In this document: piece after piece, positions 1-7,828 of the stretch
Layout: every line of letters starts with the position of its first letter
How positions within the stretch are numbered: position 1 is the stretch's first letter
Assembly: GCA_030263395.1 (NCBI GenBank)
Contig: SZOW01000009.1
Span: forward strand, 35,333 to 99,332
Reading direction: 5' to 3'
DNA: 64,000 bases
Origin: QUBU01 sp014337915
GTDB taxonomy: Bacteria > Pseudomonadota > Gammaproteobacteria > Steroidobacterales > GCA-2729495
Notes under the pieces: model-generated
Seen by the model: the letters and a program-made list of their open reading frames with translations, nothing else
What the model was told of the DNA's origin: nothing
Database searches by the model: none
Program-made: the position numbers and the translations under genes

Positions 1-1
1 A

Positions 2-535
2 GGCCGGAAGGTGGCGGTGATCGGCGACGGCGCGGTGGGCCTGTGCGGCGTGATCGCCGCGCAGCGCCTCGGTGCCGAACAGATCATCATCATGGGGCGT
101 CATCCGGATCGCCTCGAGCTGGCGCAGCGCTTCGGCGCAACCGATGTCGTGAGCGAGCGCGGCAGGGACGCCACCGAGCGCGTGCGTGAACTCACCGGCG
201 GGTTCGGCGTGCACTCGGTGCTGGAGTGCGTCGGCACCGACCAGGCCATGGCGACGTCCGTGGCCATCGCGCGTGCGGGTGGTGCCGTCGGCCGCGTCGG
301 TGTGCCGCACTACGACGTCATTCCGCAGGCGCAGCCGATGTTCTTCCGCAACATCATCGTCGGTGGCGGTCCCGCGCCGGTCCGCGCCTACATCGAGGAA
401 CTGCTGCCCGACGTGCTCGAAGGCCGCATCGAACCCGGCCTGGTGTTCGACCGCACGGTGAGTCTCGATGGTGTGCCGGACGGCTACCGTGCGATGGATG
501 CACGCGAATCCATCAAGGTCATGGTGAAGCCGTGA
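2..535 (+). CDS. Zinc-type alcohol dehydrogenase (MDR superfamily), 3' part
   Basis: The frame is open from base 2, so the start codon lies outside the window and only about 177 C-terminal residues are visible. They form the Rossmann NAD(P)-binding half of a medium-chain dehydrogenase. The glycine motif GDGAVGLCG sits at the left edge, and GRHPDRLELAQRFGATDVV, typical of zinc-dependent alcohol dehydrogenases, follows. The catalytic zinc domain is not in view, so the substrate cannot be inferred. The stop (TGA) is about 100 bases before the next gene. Family assignment is solid; the exact reaction is unknown. Confidence 0.85.
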   Translation, partial: GRKVAVIGDGAVGLCGVIAAQRLGAEQIIIMGRHPDRLELAQRFGATDVVSERGRDATERVRELTGGFGVHSVLECVGTDQAMATSVAIARAGGAVGRVGVPHYDVIPQAQPMFFRNIIVGGGPAPVRAYIEELLPDVLEGRIEPGLVFDRTVSLDGVPDGYRAMDARESIKVMVKP

Positions 536-639
536 CAGCGGAAAACCCATGTCGACGGCAGCCATTGCAGGCCCCAGGCCCTGGCGCCGATCGGCGGCAC
601 CTGTCTGCGTAACAGGGACGCCGTCACCAGCAGGGGTGC

Positions 640-1965
640 TTGCCGTGCTACCCTGCGGCCACCTTGCCATCCGTCCTTGCCTCTTTCATCCGCCGCTTTG
701 TCAGCGCCGGGCAGCACGAGCTGCGCGCGTTGGCGCTGGCCTTCGCCTGCAATTTCGTGCTGCTGGGTGGCTACTACATCCTGCGCCCGGTGCGCGACAC
801 CATGGCCACCGTGCTGGGGGTGACCCAGCTGCCGGTGCTCTACACCGGCACGCTGCTGCTCACGCTGGCCTGCGCGCCACTGTACGGCTGGGTGACGACG
901 CGCTTGCGCCTCGCACGCGTGGTCCCCGGCCTGTTCTGGTTCTGGGTGCTGAACATCCTGGCCTTCGCGGCGCTGTTCGCCGCAGCGCCCGGCAGCCGCT
1001 GGGTGGCGACGGTGTACTTCTGGTGGTTCAGCGTCTGCAACCTGTTCATGGTCTCGATGTTCTGGAGCCTGATGGCGGACCTGTTCACGCCGCTGCAGGC
1101 GACGCGGCTGTTCGCGGCGATCGCGGCCGGCGGCAGCCTGGGTGCGATCGTCGGCCCGCTGGTTACGCGCCTGCTGGCGGGTTTTGCGGGTGTCGAAGGC
1201 CTGCTGCTCGCGGCCGCCGCATCCTTCGTGGTTGTCACCGTGCTGGTGCAGCTGCTGGTGCGCGAGAAGGCGCGGCTGCAGGCCGGCCATGTCGAGACCC
1301 AGGCCTCCACGCTGGACCACGAGCTGCCCGGCAATCCCTTCGACGGCTTCGGCGCGCTGTTCCGCTCCGGCTACGTGGTGAACCAGGCGCTGTTCATCAT
1401 GCTCATGACCTGGGTGGCGACGGTGGCGTACTTCCTGCAGACCGACGTCATCGGCCGGGCCTTCACCGACATCGGCCGGCGCACCCAGGCGATCGCCGAC
1501 ATCGACCTGGTGGTCAACATCTGGTCGGCGCTGGTGCTGGTCTTCGGCACCGGCCGCATCATCACGCGCTTCGGCGTCACCGCCGGACTGGTACTCAATC
1601 CGCTGCTGATGCTCGGCTCCTTCCTTGCGGTCGCACTGTCGCCGACGGTGCTGGTGCTGCAGGGCATCCAGGTGCTGCGGCGGGTGGCGCAGTACGCCAT
1701 CGCGCGGCCGAGCCGCGAGATCTGCTTCACCGTCATGCCGCAGGAAAGCCGCTACCGCACCAAGAACGTCATCGACACGGTGGTCTACCGCGTGGGTGAT
1801 GTCTCCGCCGCCTGGATGCAGGCGCTGCTGGCGGTGCTGGGTTTCGGGCTCGCCGGCAGTGTCGGCCTCGGCCTGCTGTCCTCGGGCCTCTGGGGTGGGG
1901 TGGCCGTGGCGCTCGGGCGCCGCTACGAGCGCCTGCGCAGGGAGCAGGGCGAGCGCGGGAAATAG
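640..1965 (+). CDS. Npt1/Npt2-like (ATP:ADP antiporter-type) membrane carrier
   Basis: A 441-residue polytopic inner-membrane protein with about 12 hydrophobic segments. The N-terminal signature NFVLLGGYYILRPVRDTMAT and the later FWSLMADLFTPLQATRLF are what I recall for proteins annotated as Npt1/Npt2-family nucleotide transporters or related MFS carriers in free-living proteobacteria. True Npt carriers exchange ATP for ADP in intracellular bacteria. In a free-living organism the substrate is unknown and may not be a nucleotide. The start is uncertain: the frame opens at a TTG with AGGGG just upstream, and another TTG follows at 664. No obvious operon partner. Confidence 0.7.
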   Translation: MPCYPAATLPSVLASFIRRFVSAGQHELRALALAFACNFVLLGGYYILRPVRDTMATVLGVTQLPVLYTGTLLLTLACAPLYGWVTTRLRLARVVPGLFWFWVLNILAFAALFAAAPGSRWVATVYFWWFSVCNLFMVSMFWSLMADLFTPLQATRLFAAIAAGGSLGAIVGPLVTRLLAGFAGVEGLLLAAAASFVVVTVLVQLLVREKARLQAGHVETQASTLDHELPGNPFDGFGALFRSGYVVNQALFIMLMTWVATVAYFLQTDVIGRAFTDIGRRTQAIADIDLVVNIWSALVLVFGTGRIITRFGVTAGLVLNPLLMLGSFLAVALSPTVLVLQGIQVLRRVAQYAIARPSREICFTVMPQESRYRTKNVIDTVVYRVGDVSAAWMQALLAVLGFGLAGSVGLGLLSSGLWGGVAVALGRRYERLRREQGERGK

Positions 1966-2123
1966 TGCCGGATTTATTTTCCCCGCAAAGATGCCGACTT
2001 GAACGCGACGGCGGATCGCAGTGAATCCATCGCCGGCCTGTCGCCGTCATCGCGGGCGCCGCTACGCCTGGCGTTCCCCGCCGCGCTGGCGTCCCGATGG
2101 CTGCCGGGCCTGTTCCCTCACAC

Positions 2124-2420
2124 CTAGCCGCCGGACACCGCGCCGACGATCATGAACGGTTCGATGCCGCGGACCACGGCTTCGGGCAGCGCTGCATCGG
2201 GCGCGTCCTGCGACAGGTCCTGGCCAGCGGCAAAGAATCGCAGGTAGGCGCGGCGTTTTCCGCTGGCATGGTCACGGGTGGTGCCGGCCAGCGCGGGATG
2301 GCGCGCTTCGAGGGCATCGAGCAGCCGGCGCTGCGTGAATGGCGCCGTGACTTCCAGCTGCAGCTCGGCGGTGGTGCCGGCGAGCTGCGCCAGCGGCGCC
2401 GGCAACAGCACGCGGATCAT
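2124..2420 (-). CDS. MoaD/ThiS-family sulfur-carrier-like protein
   Basis: A 98-residue ubiquitin-fold protein ending in Gly-Gly (AVSGG), the tail that E1-like enzymes adenylate and thiocarboxylate in MoaD and ThiS. The N-terminal MIRVLLPAPLAQLAG and the internal LLDALEARHPAL fit the beta-grasp family. Its ATG overlaps the stop of the upstream propeller gene (ATGA), so the two are translationally coupled. A MoeB-type activating enzyme is encoded divergently about 100 bases beyond that gene, a plausible partner. The sulfur acceptor pathway (molybdopterin, thiamine or other) is not evident, since no other moa or thi gene is present. Confidence 0.8.
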   Translation of the reverse strand: MIRVLLPAPLAQLAGTTAELQLEVTAPFTQRRLLDALEARHPALAGTTRDHASGKRRAYLRFFAAGQDLSQDAPDAALPEAVVRGIEPFMIVGAVSGG

Positions 2421-3532
2421 GGCAGCGTCTGCACCTCGACGGAGAGCACCGGCGGCAGGTCGCGCACGACGGCTTTCCAGCTGTCGCCGGCGTTGGCCGA
2501 TGCATAGAGCTGCCCGCCGGTGGTGCCGAAGTACACGCCGCAGGGGTCCAGGCCGTCGACGGCCATGGCTTCGCGCAGCACGTTGACGTAGCAGTCCTTC
2601 TGCGGCAGGCCGCTGGTCAGCGGTTCCCAGTCATTGCCGCCCGAGCGGCTGCGATAGACGCGCAGCCGCGCATCGGGCGGGTAATGCTCGGCGTCGCTCT
2701 TGATGGGCACGACGTAGATGGTCTCCGGCTCGTGGGCGTGCACGTCGATCGGGAAGCCGAAGTCGCTCGGCAGGTTGCCGCTGACCTCGTGCCAGCTGGC
2801 GCCCGCGTCATCGCTGCGCATCACGTCCCAGTGCTTCTGCATGAATAGCGTGTCCGGCCGCGACGGGTGGCGCGCGATGCGATGCACGCAGTGCCCGACC
2901 TCGGCCACGGGATCGGGGATGTGCAGCGAGCGCAGCCCCTGGTTGACCGGACGCCAGGTCTGGCCCGCGTCATCGCTGCGGAAGCTGCCGGCCGCGGAAA
3001 TGGCCACGTGCAGGCGTCGCGGATCGGCGGGATCGACCAGGATGCTGTGCAGGCACATGCCGCCGGCGCCCGGCATCCACTGCGCGCTGCTCGCGTGCCG
3101 GCGCAGGCCGGGGAGTTCCTGCCAGGACTTGCCGCCATCGCGGGTGCGGAAGAGCGCGGCGTCCTCGACTCCGGCGTAGGCGGTATCGGGATCGGCGCTG
3201 TCGGGTTCGAGGTGCCACACGCGCTTGAACTCCCAGGGGTGCGGCGTGCCGTCGTACCAGAGGTGCGGGCTGGTCTCGCCCTCGTAGCCGAACTGGTTGC
3301 CGACGGTTTCCCAGCTGCGGCCGCCGTCGTCGGAGCGCTGCATCACCTGGCCGAACCAGCTGCTCGACTGCGAGGCGTAGAGGCGCTCGGGGTTCGCCGG
3401 CGAGCCCTTGAGGTGGTACACCTCCCAGCCGCCGAAATGTGGACCCTGCACGCGCCAGCGCTGGCGCTTGCCGTCCGCGGTGAGGATGAACGCACCCTTG
3501 CGTGTCCCGACCAGTACCCTGATCCGGCTCAT
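2417..3532 (-). CDS. BNR/WD40-like beta-propeller (exo-alpha-sialidase-like) protein
   Basis: A 371-residue protein with repeated Asp-box/BNR motifs: SDDGGRSWE, TRDGGKSWQ, SDDAGQTWR, SDDAGASWH. Such blades occur in sialidases and photosystem assembly factors, and many proteins annotated as exo-alpha-sialidase in this family are not proven enzymes. I place the start at the ATG of MSRIRVLVGTRKGAF because AAGGAG lies just upstream; the longer frame to 3652 has no such site. No signal peptide, so cytoplasmic. It is translationally coupled to a MoaD-like protein, suggesting a joint function. From memory this gene pair recurs in other bacteria, which I could not check. Confidence 0.75.
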   Translation of the reverse strand: MSRIRVLVGTRKGAFILTADGKRQRWRVQGPHFGGWEVYHLKGSPANPERLYASQSSSWFGQVMQRSDDGGRSWETVGNQFGYEGETSPHLWYDGTPHPWEFKRVWHLEPDSADPDTAYAGVEDAALFRTRDGGKSWQELPGLRRHASSAQWMPGAGGMCLHSILVDPADPRRLHVAISAAGSFRSDDAGQTWRPVNQGLRSLHIPDPVAEVGHCVHRIARHPSRPDTLFMQKHWDVMRSDDAGASWHEVSGNLPSDFGFPIDVHAHEPETIYVVPIKSDAEHYPPDARLRVYRSRSGGNDWEPLTSGLPQKDCYVNVLREAMAVDGLDPCGVYFGTTGGQLYASANAGDSWKAVVRDLPPVLSVEVQTLP

Positions 3533-3577
3533 GGCTGCTCCTTCCCGTCCGTCCCGGCGGCCGGAGGCGCCGCCTGC

Positions 3578-3593
3578 CCGGAGTATACTCCGG
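3578..3593. promoter_or_regulatory. Perfect 16-bp palindrome in a divergent promoter region
   Basis: CCGGAGTATACTCCGG is perfectly self-complementary and lies midway between the divergent propeller/MoaD-like genes and the MoeB-like gene. Its centre AGTATACT gives a TATACT -10-like hexamer on each strand, overlapping by four bases. It could be an operator for a dimeric regulator or a shared core for back-to-back promoters. No good -35 element is visible on either side. Confidence 0.4.
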
Positions 3594-3635
3594 CAGGATT
3601 TTCCGGCCCGTTCGCCGCCGCGCTTCCACGCCACC

Positions 3636-4775
3636 ATGCCGACGTTCTCCAACGACGAGATCCTGCGCTACAGCCGGCACCTGGTCATGCCCGAGGTGAC
3701 GCTGGCGGGGCAGGAGCGGCTGAAGGCGGCGCGCGTGCTCTGCGTCGGTGCCGGCGGGCTCGGCTCGCCGCTGGCGCTGTATCTCGCCGCGGCCGGCGTC
3801 GGCACGCTCGGCCTGGTGGATTTCGATCGCGTGGACCTCAGCAACCTGCAGCGCCAGGTGCTCTATGCTACCGGCGACGTCGGTCGGCCGAAGCTCGAGG
3901 CCGCCGTCGAGCGCCTGCACGCACTCAATCCGCAGGTCAGGGTGGTGCCGCATGCGCTGCGGCTCGCCAGCGACAATGTCATGGAGCTGGTGCGCGGCTA
4001 CGACATCGTCGCCGACGGCAGCGACAACTTCCCGACCCGCTACCTGGTCAACGATGCCTGCGTGCTGGCCGGCAAGCCCGATGTCTACGCCAGCATCTTC
4101 CGCTTCGAGGGCCAGCTCAGCGTGTTCGATGCGCGACGCGGCCCCTGCTACCGCTGCCTGTTCCCGGAGCCGCCGCCGCCGGGCCTGGTGCCGTCCTGCG
4201 CCGATGGCGGCGTGCTCGGCGTGCTGCCCGGCATCGTCGGCTCGCTGCAGGCACTCGAGGTGCTGAAGCTCATCCTCGGGACCGGCGAGCCGCTGGTCGG
4301 CCGCCTTGTGCTGTTCGATGCGCTGGGCCTGCGGCTGCGCGAACTGGCGCTGCGCAAGGATCCGGCCTGCGCCGTCTGCGGCGCAGAGCCGACGGTGACC
4401 ACACCGATCGACTACGAAGCGTTCTGCGGCCAGCGCGGCGAAGCCTCCCGTGGCGAGCTGCCGGTGCTCGGCGTCGAGGCGCTGCTCGCGCAGCGCGAGG
4501 CCGGCACGGCACCCGAGGTGCTCGATGTGCGCGAGGCGCACGAGCTGGCGATCGTCCGCATCCCGGGCGCGCGCACGCTGCCGCTCTCGGAGCTGCCGGC
4601 GCGGCTGCATGAACTCGACTCGGCCCGCGACTACGCCATCGCCTGCCACCAGGGCCTGCGCAGCGTCGAGGCCTACTACCTGCTGCACAAGGCCGGGTTT
4701 CGCCGCCTGCAGGTGCTCGAGGGCGGGGTGGACGCCTGGGCCGAGCGGGTCGACCCGCGGTTGCCGCGCTACTGA
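3636..4775 (+). CDS. moeB: MoeB/ThiF-type E1-like adenylyltransferase with C-terminal rhodanese domain
   Basis: A 379-residue sulfur-carrier activating enzyme resembling MoeZ/MOCS3. The N-terminal half has the nucleotide loop GAGGLG (residues 38-43), NLQRQ and DGSDNFPTRYLVND. Two CxxC pairs (CYRC, CAVC) should bind the structural zinc. A rhodanese domain follows, with an active-site loop CHQGLRS (Cys337). Such fusions adenylate the Gly-Gly tail of MoaD/ThiS-like carriers and transfer sulfur to it. The likely partner is the divergent MoaD-like gene at 2124-2420. I start at the ATG at 3636 because MPTFSNDEILRYSRH is the usual N-terminus; the open frame extends upstream without homology. Confidence 0.88.
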   Translation: MPTFSNDEILRYSRHLVMPEVTLAGQERLKAARVLCVGAGGLGSPLALYLAAAGVGTLGLVDFDRVDLSNLQRQVLYATGDVGRPKLEAAVERLHALNPQVRVVPHALRLASDNVMELVRGYDIVADGSDNFPTRYLVNDACVLAGKPDVYASIFRFEGQLSVFDARRGPCYRCLFPEPPPPGLVPSCADGGVLGVLPGIVGSLQALEVLKLILGTGEPLVGRLVLFDALGLRLRELALRKDPACAVCGAEPTVTTPIDYEAFCGQRGEASRGELPVLGVEALLAQREAGTAPEVLDVREAHELAIVRIPGARTLPLSELPARLHELDSARDYAIACHQGLRSVEAYYLLHKAGFRRLQVLEGGVDAWAERVDPRLPRY

Positions 4776-4825
4776 GGGCGGACTGCCTCGATTTGTGCCG
4801 CGGCCCATGGGAGAATGCGCGCCCT

Positions 4826-6022
4826 ATGCTGAACAGCCTCAAGCCCATGCCTCCCGATCCCCTGCTGGGGGTGACCGAGGCCTTTCGTGCCGACCCGAGC
4901 CGCGACAAGGTGGACCTCGGGGTCGGCGTGTATCGCGATGCCTCCGGCATCACGCCGATTCCGCGCGCGGTGCGCGCCGCGGAACAGAAAATGCTGGCGC
5001 GCCAGAACACCAAGGCCTATGTCGGCCCCGGTGGCAACCGCCAGTTCGCCGCGGCGATGGAGAAGATCGCGCTCGGCGCCAGCCACCCGGCATTGCGCGA
5101 CGGCCGCGTTGCCACGCTGCCCTCGACGGGCGGCACCGGTGCGCTGCGCCTGGCCGCGGAGTTGATCCGGCTCGCCGGCGCCGGTGCTGCCATCAAGGTC
5201 AGCGACCCGACCTGGGCCAACCATGTGCCGGTCATGAAGGGCGCGGGCCTCGAGACCGCCACCTATCCTTATTACGACATCGCCGGCGGCCGCGTGCTGG
5301 CGGCGCAGATGCTGGAGAACCTCGCCGGCTGCGCGCCCGGCAGCGTCGTGCTGCTGCACGGCTCCTGCCATAACCCGACCGGCGCCGACCCGGATCCCGG
5401 CCACTGGGCCGAACTCGCCGACCTCATGGCGCGGCGCCAGCTGGTGCCGCTGGTGGACATGGCCTACCAGGGCCTGGGCCGCGGCCTGGACGCGGATGCG
5501 GCCGGCCTGCGCCTGCTCTGCGAGCGCCTGCCCGAGGTGCTGGTCGCGGTGTCCTGCTCGAAGAACTTCGGCCTGTACCGCGAGCGCGTTGGCGCGGTCA
5601 TGTGCGTCACGGAGAGCGCTGCCACGGCCGCCATCACCATGGGCCACCTGCAGTCGCTGGCACGGCGCAACTACTCGATGCCGCCGGACCACGGCGAGGC
5701 CATCGTCGCCGAGATCGCCAGCGACCCGGCGCTCTACGCCGACTGGCAGAAGGAACTCGACGACATGCGCGACCGTGTCAACGGCCTGCGCAAGTCACTG
5801 GCCACCGCGCTGCGCAGCGAGCTCGGCAGCGGGCGCTTCGACTTCATCGAACAGCAGGCCGGCATGTTCTCCATGCTCGGGCTGTCGAAGGCTGCGGTGG
5901 AGCGGCTGCGCAGCGAGCACCATGTCTACACCGCGCCGGACAGCCGGCTCAACGTCGCGGGACTCTCCGGCAAGGAGATCCCGGCGGTGGCCCGCGCCAT
6001 CGCGGCGGTGAGCAGGGACTGA
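4826..6022 (+). CDS. Aromatic/aspartate aminotransferase (class I, AspC/TyrB type)
   Basis: A 398-residue PLP enzyme of aminotransferase subfamily I-alpha. The N-terminus (PPDPLLGVTEAFRADP, then VDLGVGVYRD) is diagnostic of AspC/TyrB. The PLP lysine is Lys246 in SCSKNFGLYRERVG, the same numbering as in E. coli AspC. Other landmarks are NPTGADP and the C-terminal LNVAGLS. It transfers an amino group between aspartate or aromatic amino acids and 2-oxoglutarate in the cytoplasm. The start is the ATG at 4826 that opens MLNSLKPMPPDP. AspC and TyrB cannot be told apart by eye, so no symbol is given. Confidence 0.9.
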   Translation: MLNSLKPMPPDPLLGVTEAFRADPSRDKVDLGVGVYRDASGITPIPRAVRAAEQKMLARQNTKAYVGPGGNRQFAAAMEKIALGASHPALRDGRVATLPSTGGTGALRLAAELIRLAGAGAAIKVSDPTWANHVPVMKGAGLETATYPYYDIAGGRVLAAQMLENLAGCAPGSVVLLHGSCHNPTGADPDPGHWAELADLMARRQLVPLVDMAYQGLGRGLDADAAGLRLLCERLPEVLVAVSCSKNFGLYRERVGAVMCVTESAATAAITMGHLQSLARRNYSMPPDHGEAIVAEIASDPALYADWQKELDDMRDRVNGLRKSLATALRSELGSGRFDFIEQQAGMFSMLGLSKAAVERLRSEHHVYTAPDSRLNVAGLSGKEIPAVARAIAAVSRD

Positions 6023-6065
6023 CCGCGGGCGGGCCGCGGATGCCGATGCCGGCGATCGCCCGCGC

Positions 6066-6539
6066 ATGAAGAACATCGTACGGCGCACCACGCTGATCGT
6101 GCGTGACGTCGTGCGCTCGGCGCGCTGGTACGAGTATGTCGTCGGCATGACGCGCTTCTACGACGGCGAGGTGGTGCTCTCCGGCAATGGCATGGCTGCC
6201 GGCAGGCAGGGAGACCGCACGCACCTGGTCATCATGAAGTGCGAGCACCCGGAGATCGGCATGATCGGGCTGCTGCAGTGGGTCGACCCGCCGCTGCCGG
6301 CGCCCGCCGTGATTCCGACCTCGGTCAGCTACGGCAACCCGACCTTCGTGGTCGCCTCCGACGATGCCCGCGAGGCGGGGCGGCGCGCCCGCGAACTCGG
6401 CTCGCATATCCACGCCGAACCGCATGAGTGGACCATCAGGGCTGCGGATGGCAGCACCCACCGCTACGTCAGCGTCTCGGTGTTCGACCCGGACGGCTAC
6501 TTCTACGAGTTCAACCAGCTGCTCGGCCGCGAGCCCTGA
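6066..6539 (+). CDS. VOC-family (glyoxalase/dioxygenase fold) protein
   Basis: A 157-residue protein with the vicinal-oxygen-chelate pattern: N-terminal MKNIVRRTTLIVRDVVRSARWYEYVVGM, a middle strand GNPTFVVASDDAREAGRRARELG, and C-terminal FDPDGYFYEFNQL carrying the usual metal-ligand glutamate. It lies 43 bases after the aminotransferase in the same direction and may be cotranscribed. The substrate is unknown; members include glyoxalases, ring-cleavage dioxygenases and resistance proteins. Confidence 0.8.
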   Translation: MKNIVRRTTLIVRDVVRSARWYEYVVGMTRFYDGEVVLSGNGMAAGRQGDRTHLVIMKCEHPEIGMIGLLQWVDPPLPAPAVIPTSVSYGNPTFVVASDDAREAGRRARELGSHIHAEPHEWTIRAADGSTHRYVSVSVFDPDGYFYEFNQLLGREP

Positions 6540-6551
6540 GCGTCGCGGAGC

Positions 6552-7721
6552 CTACACCGGAACGCTGAGCGGGTTGTAGGCGTAGAGGCCGAGGCTCTCG
6601 GCGTTGCGATGCGAGGACCCGGTGTAGTGGTCCGGGTCGCGGTTGTACATGCGTCCGGCGTTGATGTGCGATTCGCGCATCACCAGTGTGCAGCGCTCGC
6701 GGCGCGCCGCTTCATAGCGCGCCAGCGCTTCCTGCCAGTCGGCCGCTGCTTCCAGGGCGCGCGCCAGCACCACGCCATCCTCGATGGCCATGACGGCGCC
6801 CTGGGCGAGGAACGGCGTCATCGGGTGTGCGGCGTCGCCGAGCAGCGTGGCGCGCCCGCGGGTCCATTGCGCCAGCGGCTGGCGGTCGAACAGGCCCCAC
6901 TTGAAACACTGGCCGGCCGGTGTCGCGGCGAGGATCGCCTGCACCTCGGGACAGAAGTCGGCGAACTCGCGCTGCACGTCGGCGATGTCCGCCGGCACCG
7001 ACCAGCCTTCCTCGGTCCACTGGTCGAGCTTCGAGAAGGCGGCGAAGTTCACCAGCTGGCCGCCGCGCACCTTGTAGCGGGCGAAGGTGCGCGCGGTGCC
7101 GGCGAAGGCCACCGAATCCGGTTCGACCAGCCCCGGCTCGAGCCGCTCCATGGGCACCAGCCCGCGCCAGGCGATGTAGCCGGTGAAGCTCACATCCTCC
7201 GGCCCCCAGAGCGCGCGGCGCACGGCGGAGCGCACGCCGTCGCAGCCGACCAGCACGTCACCGCGGGCGCTGACGCCGTTGTCGAAACGCACTTCGATGC
7301 CATCCGCGTCCTCGGCCAGTGCGCCGAAATGGCAGCCGGTATGGATCGCGGTGGCGTCGTTGGCGCGCACCGCAGCGGCCAGTGCGCCGTGCAGGTCGGC
7401 GCGATGCGCCTGCAGGTAGGGCGCGCCGTACTGCTCGCGCATGCGGTTGCCGCGGTTGGTTTCCACCAGCACCGCGCCGGTCCGGAAATGCTTGATGGCG
7501 CCGGCGGCCGGCATGCGCGCCACCCTGTGGACCGCGTCCTCGCCGAGCAGATGGTAGAGCGCATGGCAGCCGTTCGGGGTGATGGTCAGGCCGGCGCCAA
7601 CTTCACCGAGGCTCGCCGACTGCTCGAAGACCCGAACGCGGAAGCCGGCCTGCTGCAGCGCCAGCGTGGCCGTCAGCCCGCCGATGCCGGCGCCGACGAT
7701 GATGACGTCGAGTTCCTTCAT
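6552..7721 (-). CDS. FAD-dependent aromatic monooxygenase (salicylate-hydroxylase-like)
   Basis: A 389-residue class A flavoprotein monooxygenase. It has the FAD Rossmann motif GAGIGGLT near the N-terminus, the DG motif VGCDGVRSAVR in the middle, and the FAD-phosphate motif GDAAHPMTPFLAQGA. Family members hydroxylate salicylate, 3-hydroxybenzoate and related aromatics using NAD(P)H. The start at 7721 opens MKELDVIIVGAGIGG; the frame continues upstream without homology. It is divergent from an aldehyde dehydrogenase with a GST behind it, so a small aromatic-compound or detoxification locus is possible, but no ring-cleavage genes are nearby. Confidence 0.85.
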   Translation of the reverse strand: MKELDVIIVGAGIGGLTATLALQQAGFRVRVFEQSASLGEVGAGLTITPNGCHALYHLLGEDAVHRVARMPAAGAIKHFRTGAVLVETNRGNRMREQYGAPYLQAHRADLHGALAAAVRANDATAIHTGCHFGALAEDADGIEVRFDNGVSARGDVLVGCDGVRSAVRRALWGPEDVSFTGYIAWRGLVPMERLEPGLVEPDSVAFAGTARTFARYKVRGGQLVNFAAFSKLDQWTEEGWSVPADIADVQREFADFCPEVQAILAATPAGQCFKWGLFDRQPLAQWTRGRATLLGDAAHPMTPFLAQGAVMAIEDGVVLARALEAAADWQEALARYEAARRERCTLVMRESHINAGRMYNRDPDHYTGSSHRNAESLGLYAYNPLSVPV

Positions 7722-7828
7722 GGCCCTGGCTCCCGGATCCTGTGAGCATCTGCCGGATCGCAGGGTACCATTGCCGCCGGGACAGCAGCAGTCGGCCGCA
7801 GCCGCCGGCACCGTGCAGAGGAGCAATC

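Noticed and set aside
549..1799. Plus-strand frame overlapping the Npt-like gene
   Set aside because: It is a shifted frame of the carrier with Arg/Ala/Gly-rich composition and no hydrophobic pattern of its own.
2867..4612. Long plus-strand frame across the propeller gene
   Set aside because: It is antisense to a clear BNR gene and out of frame with MoeB; no known domain.
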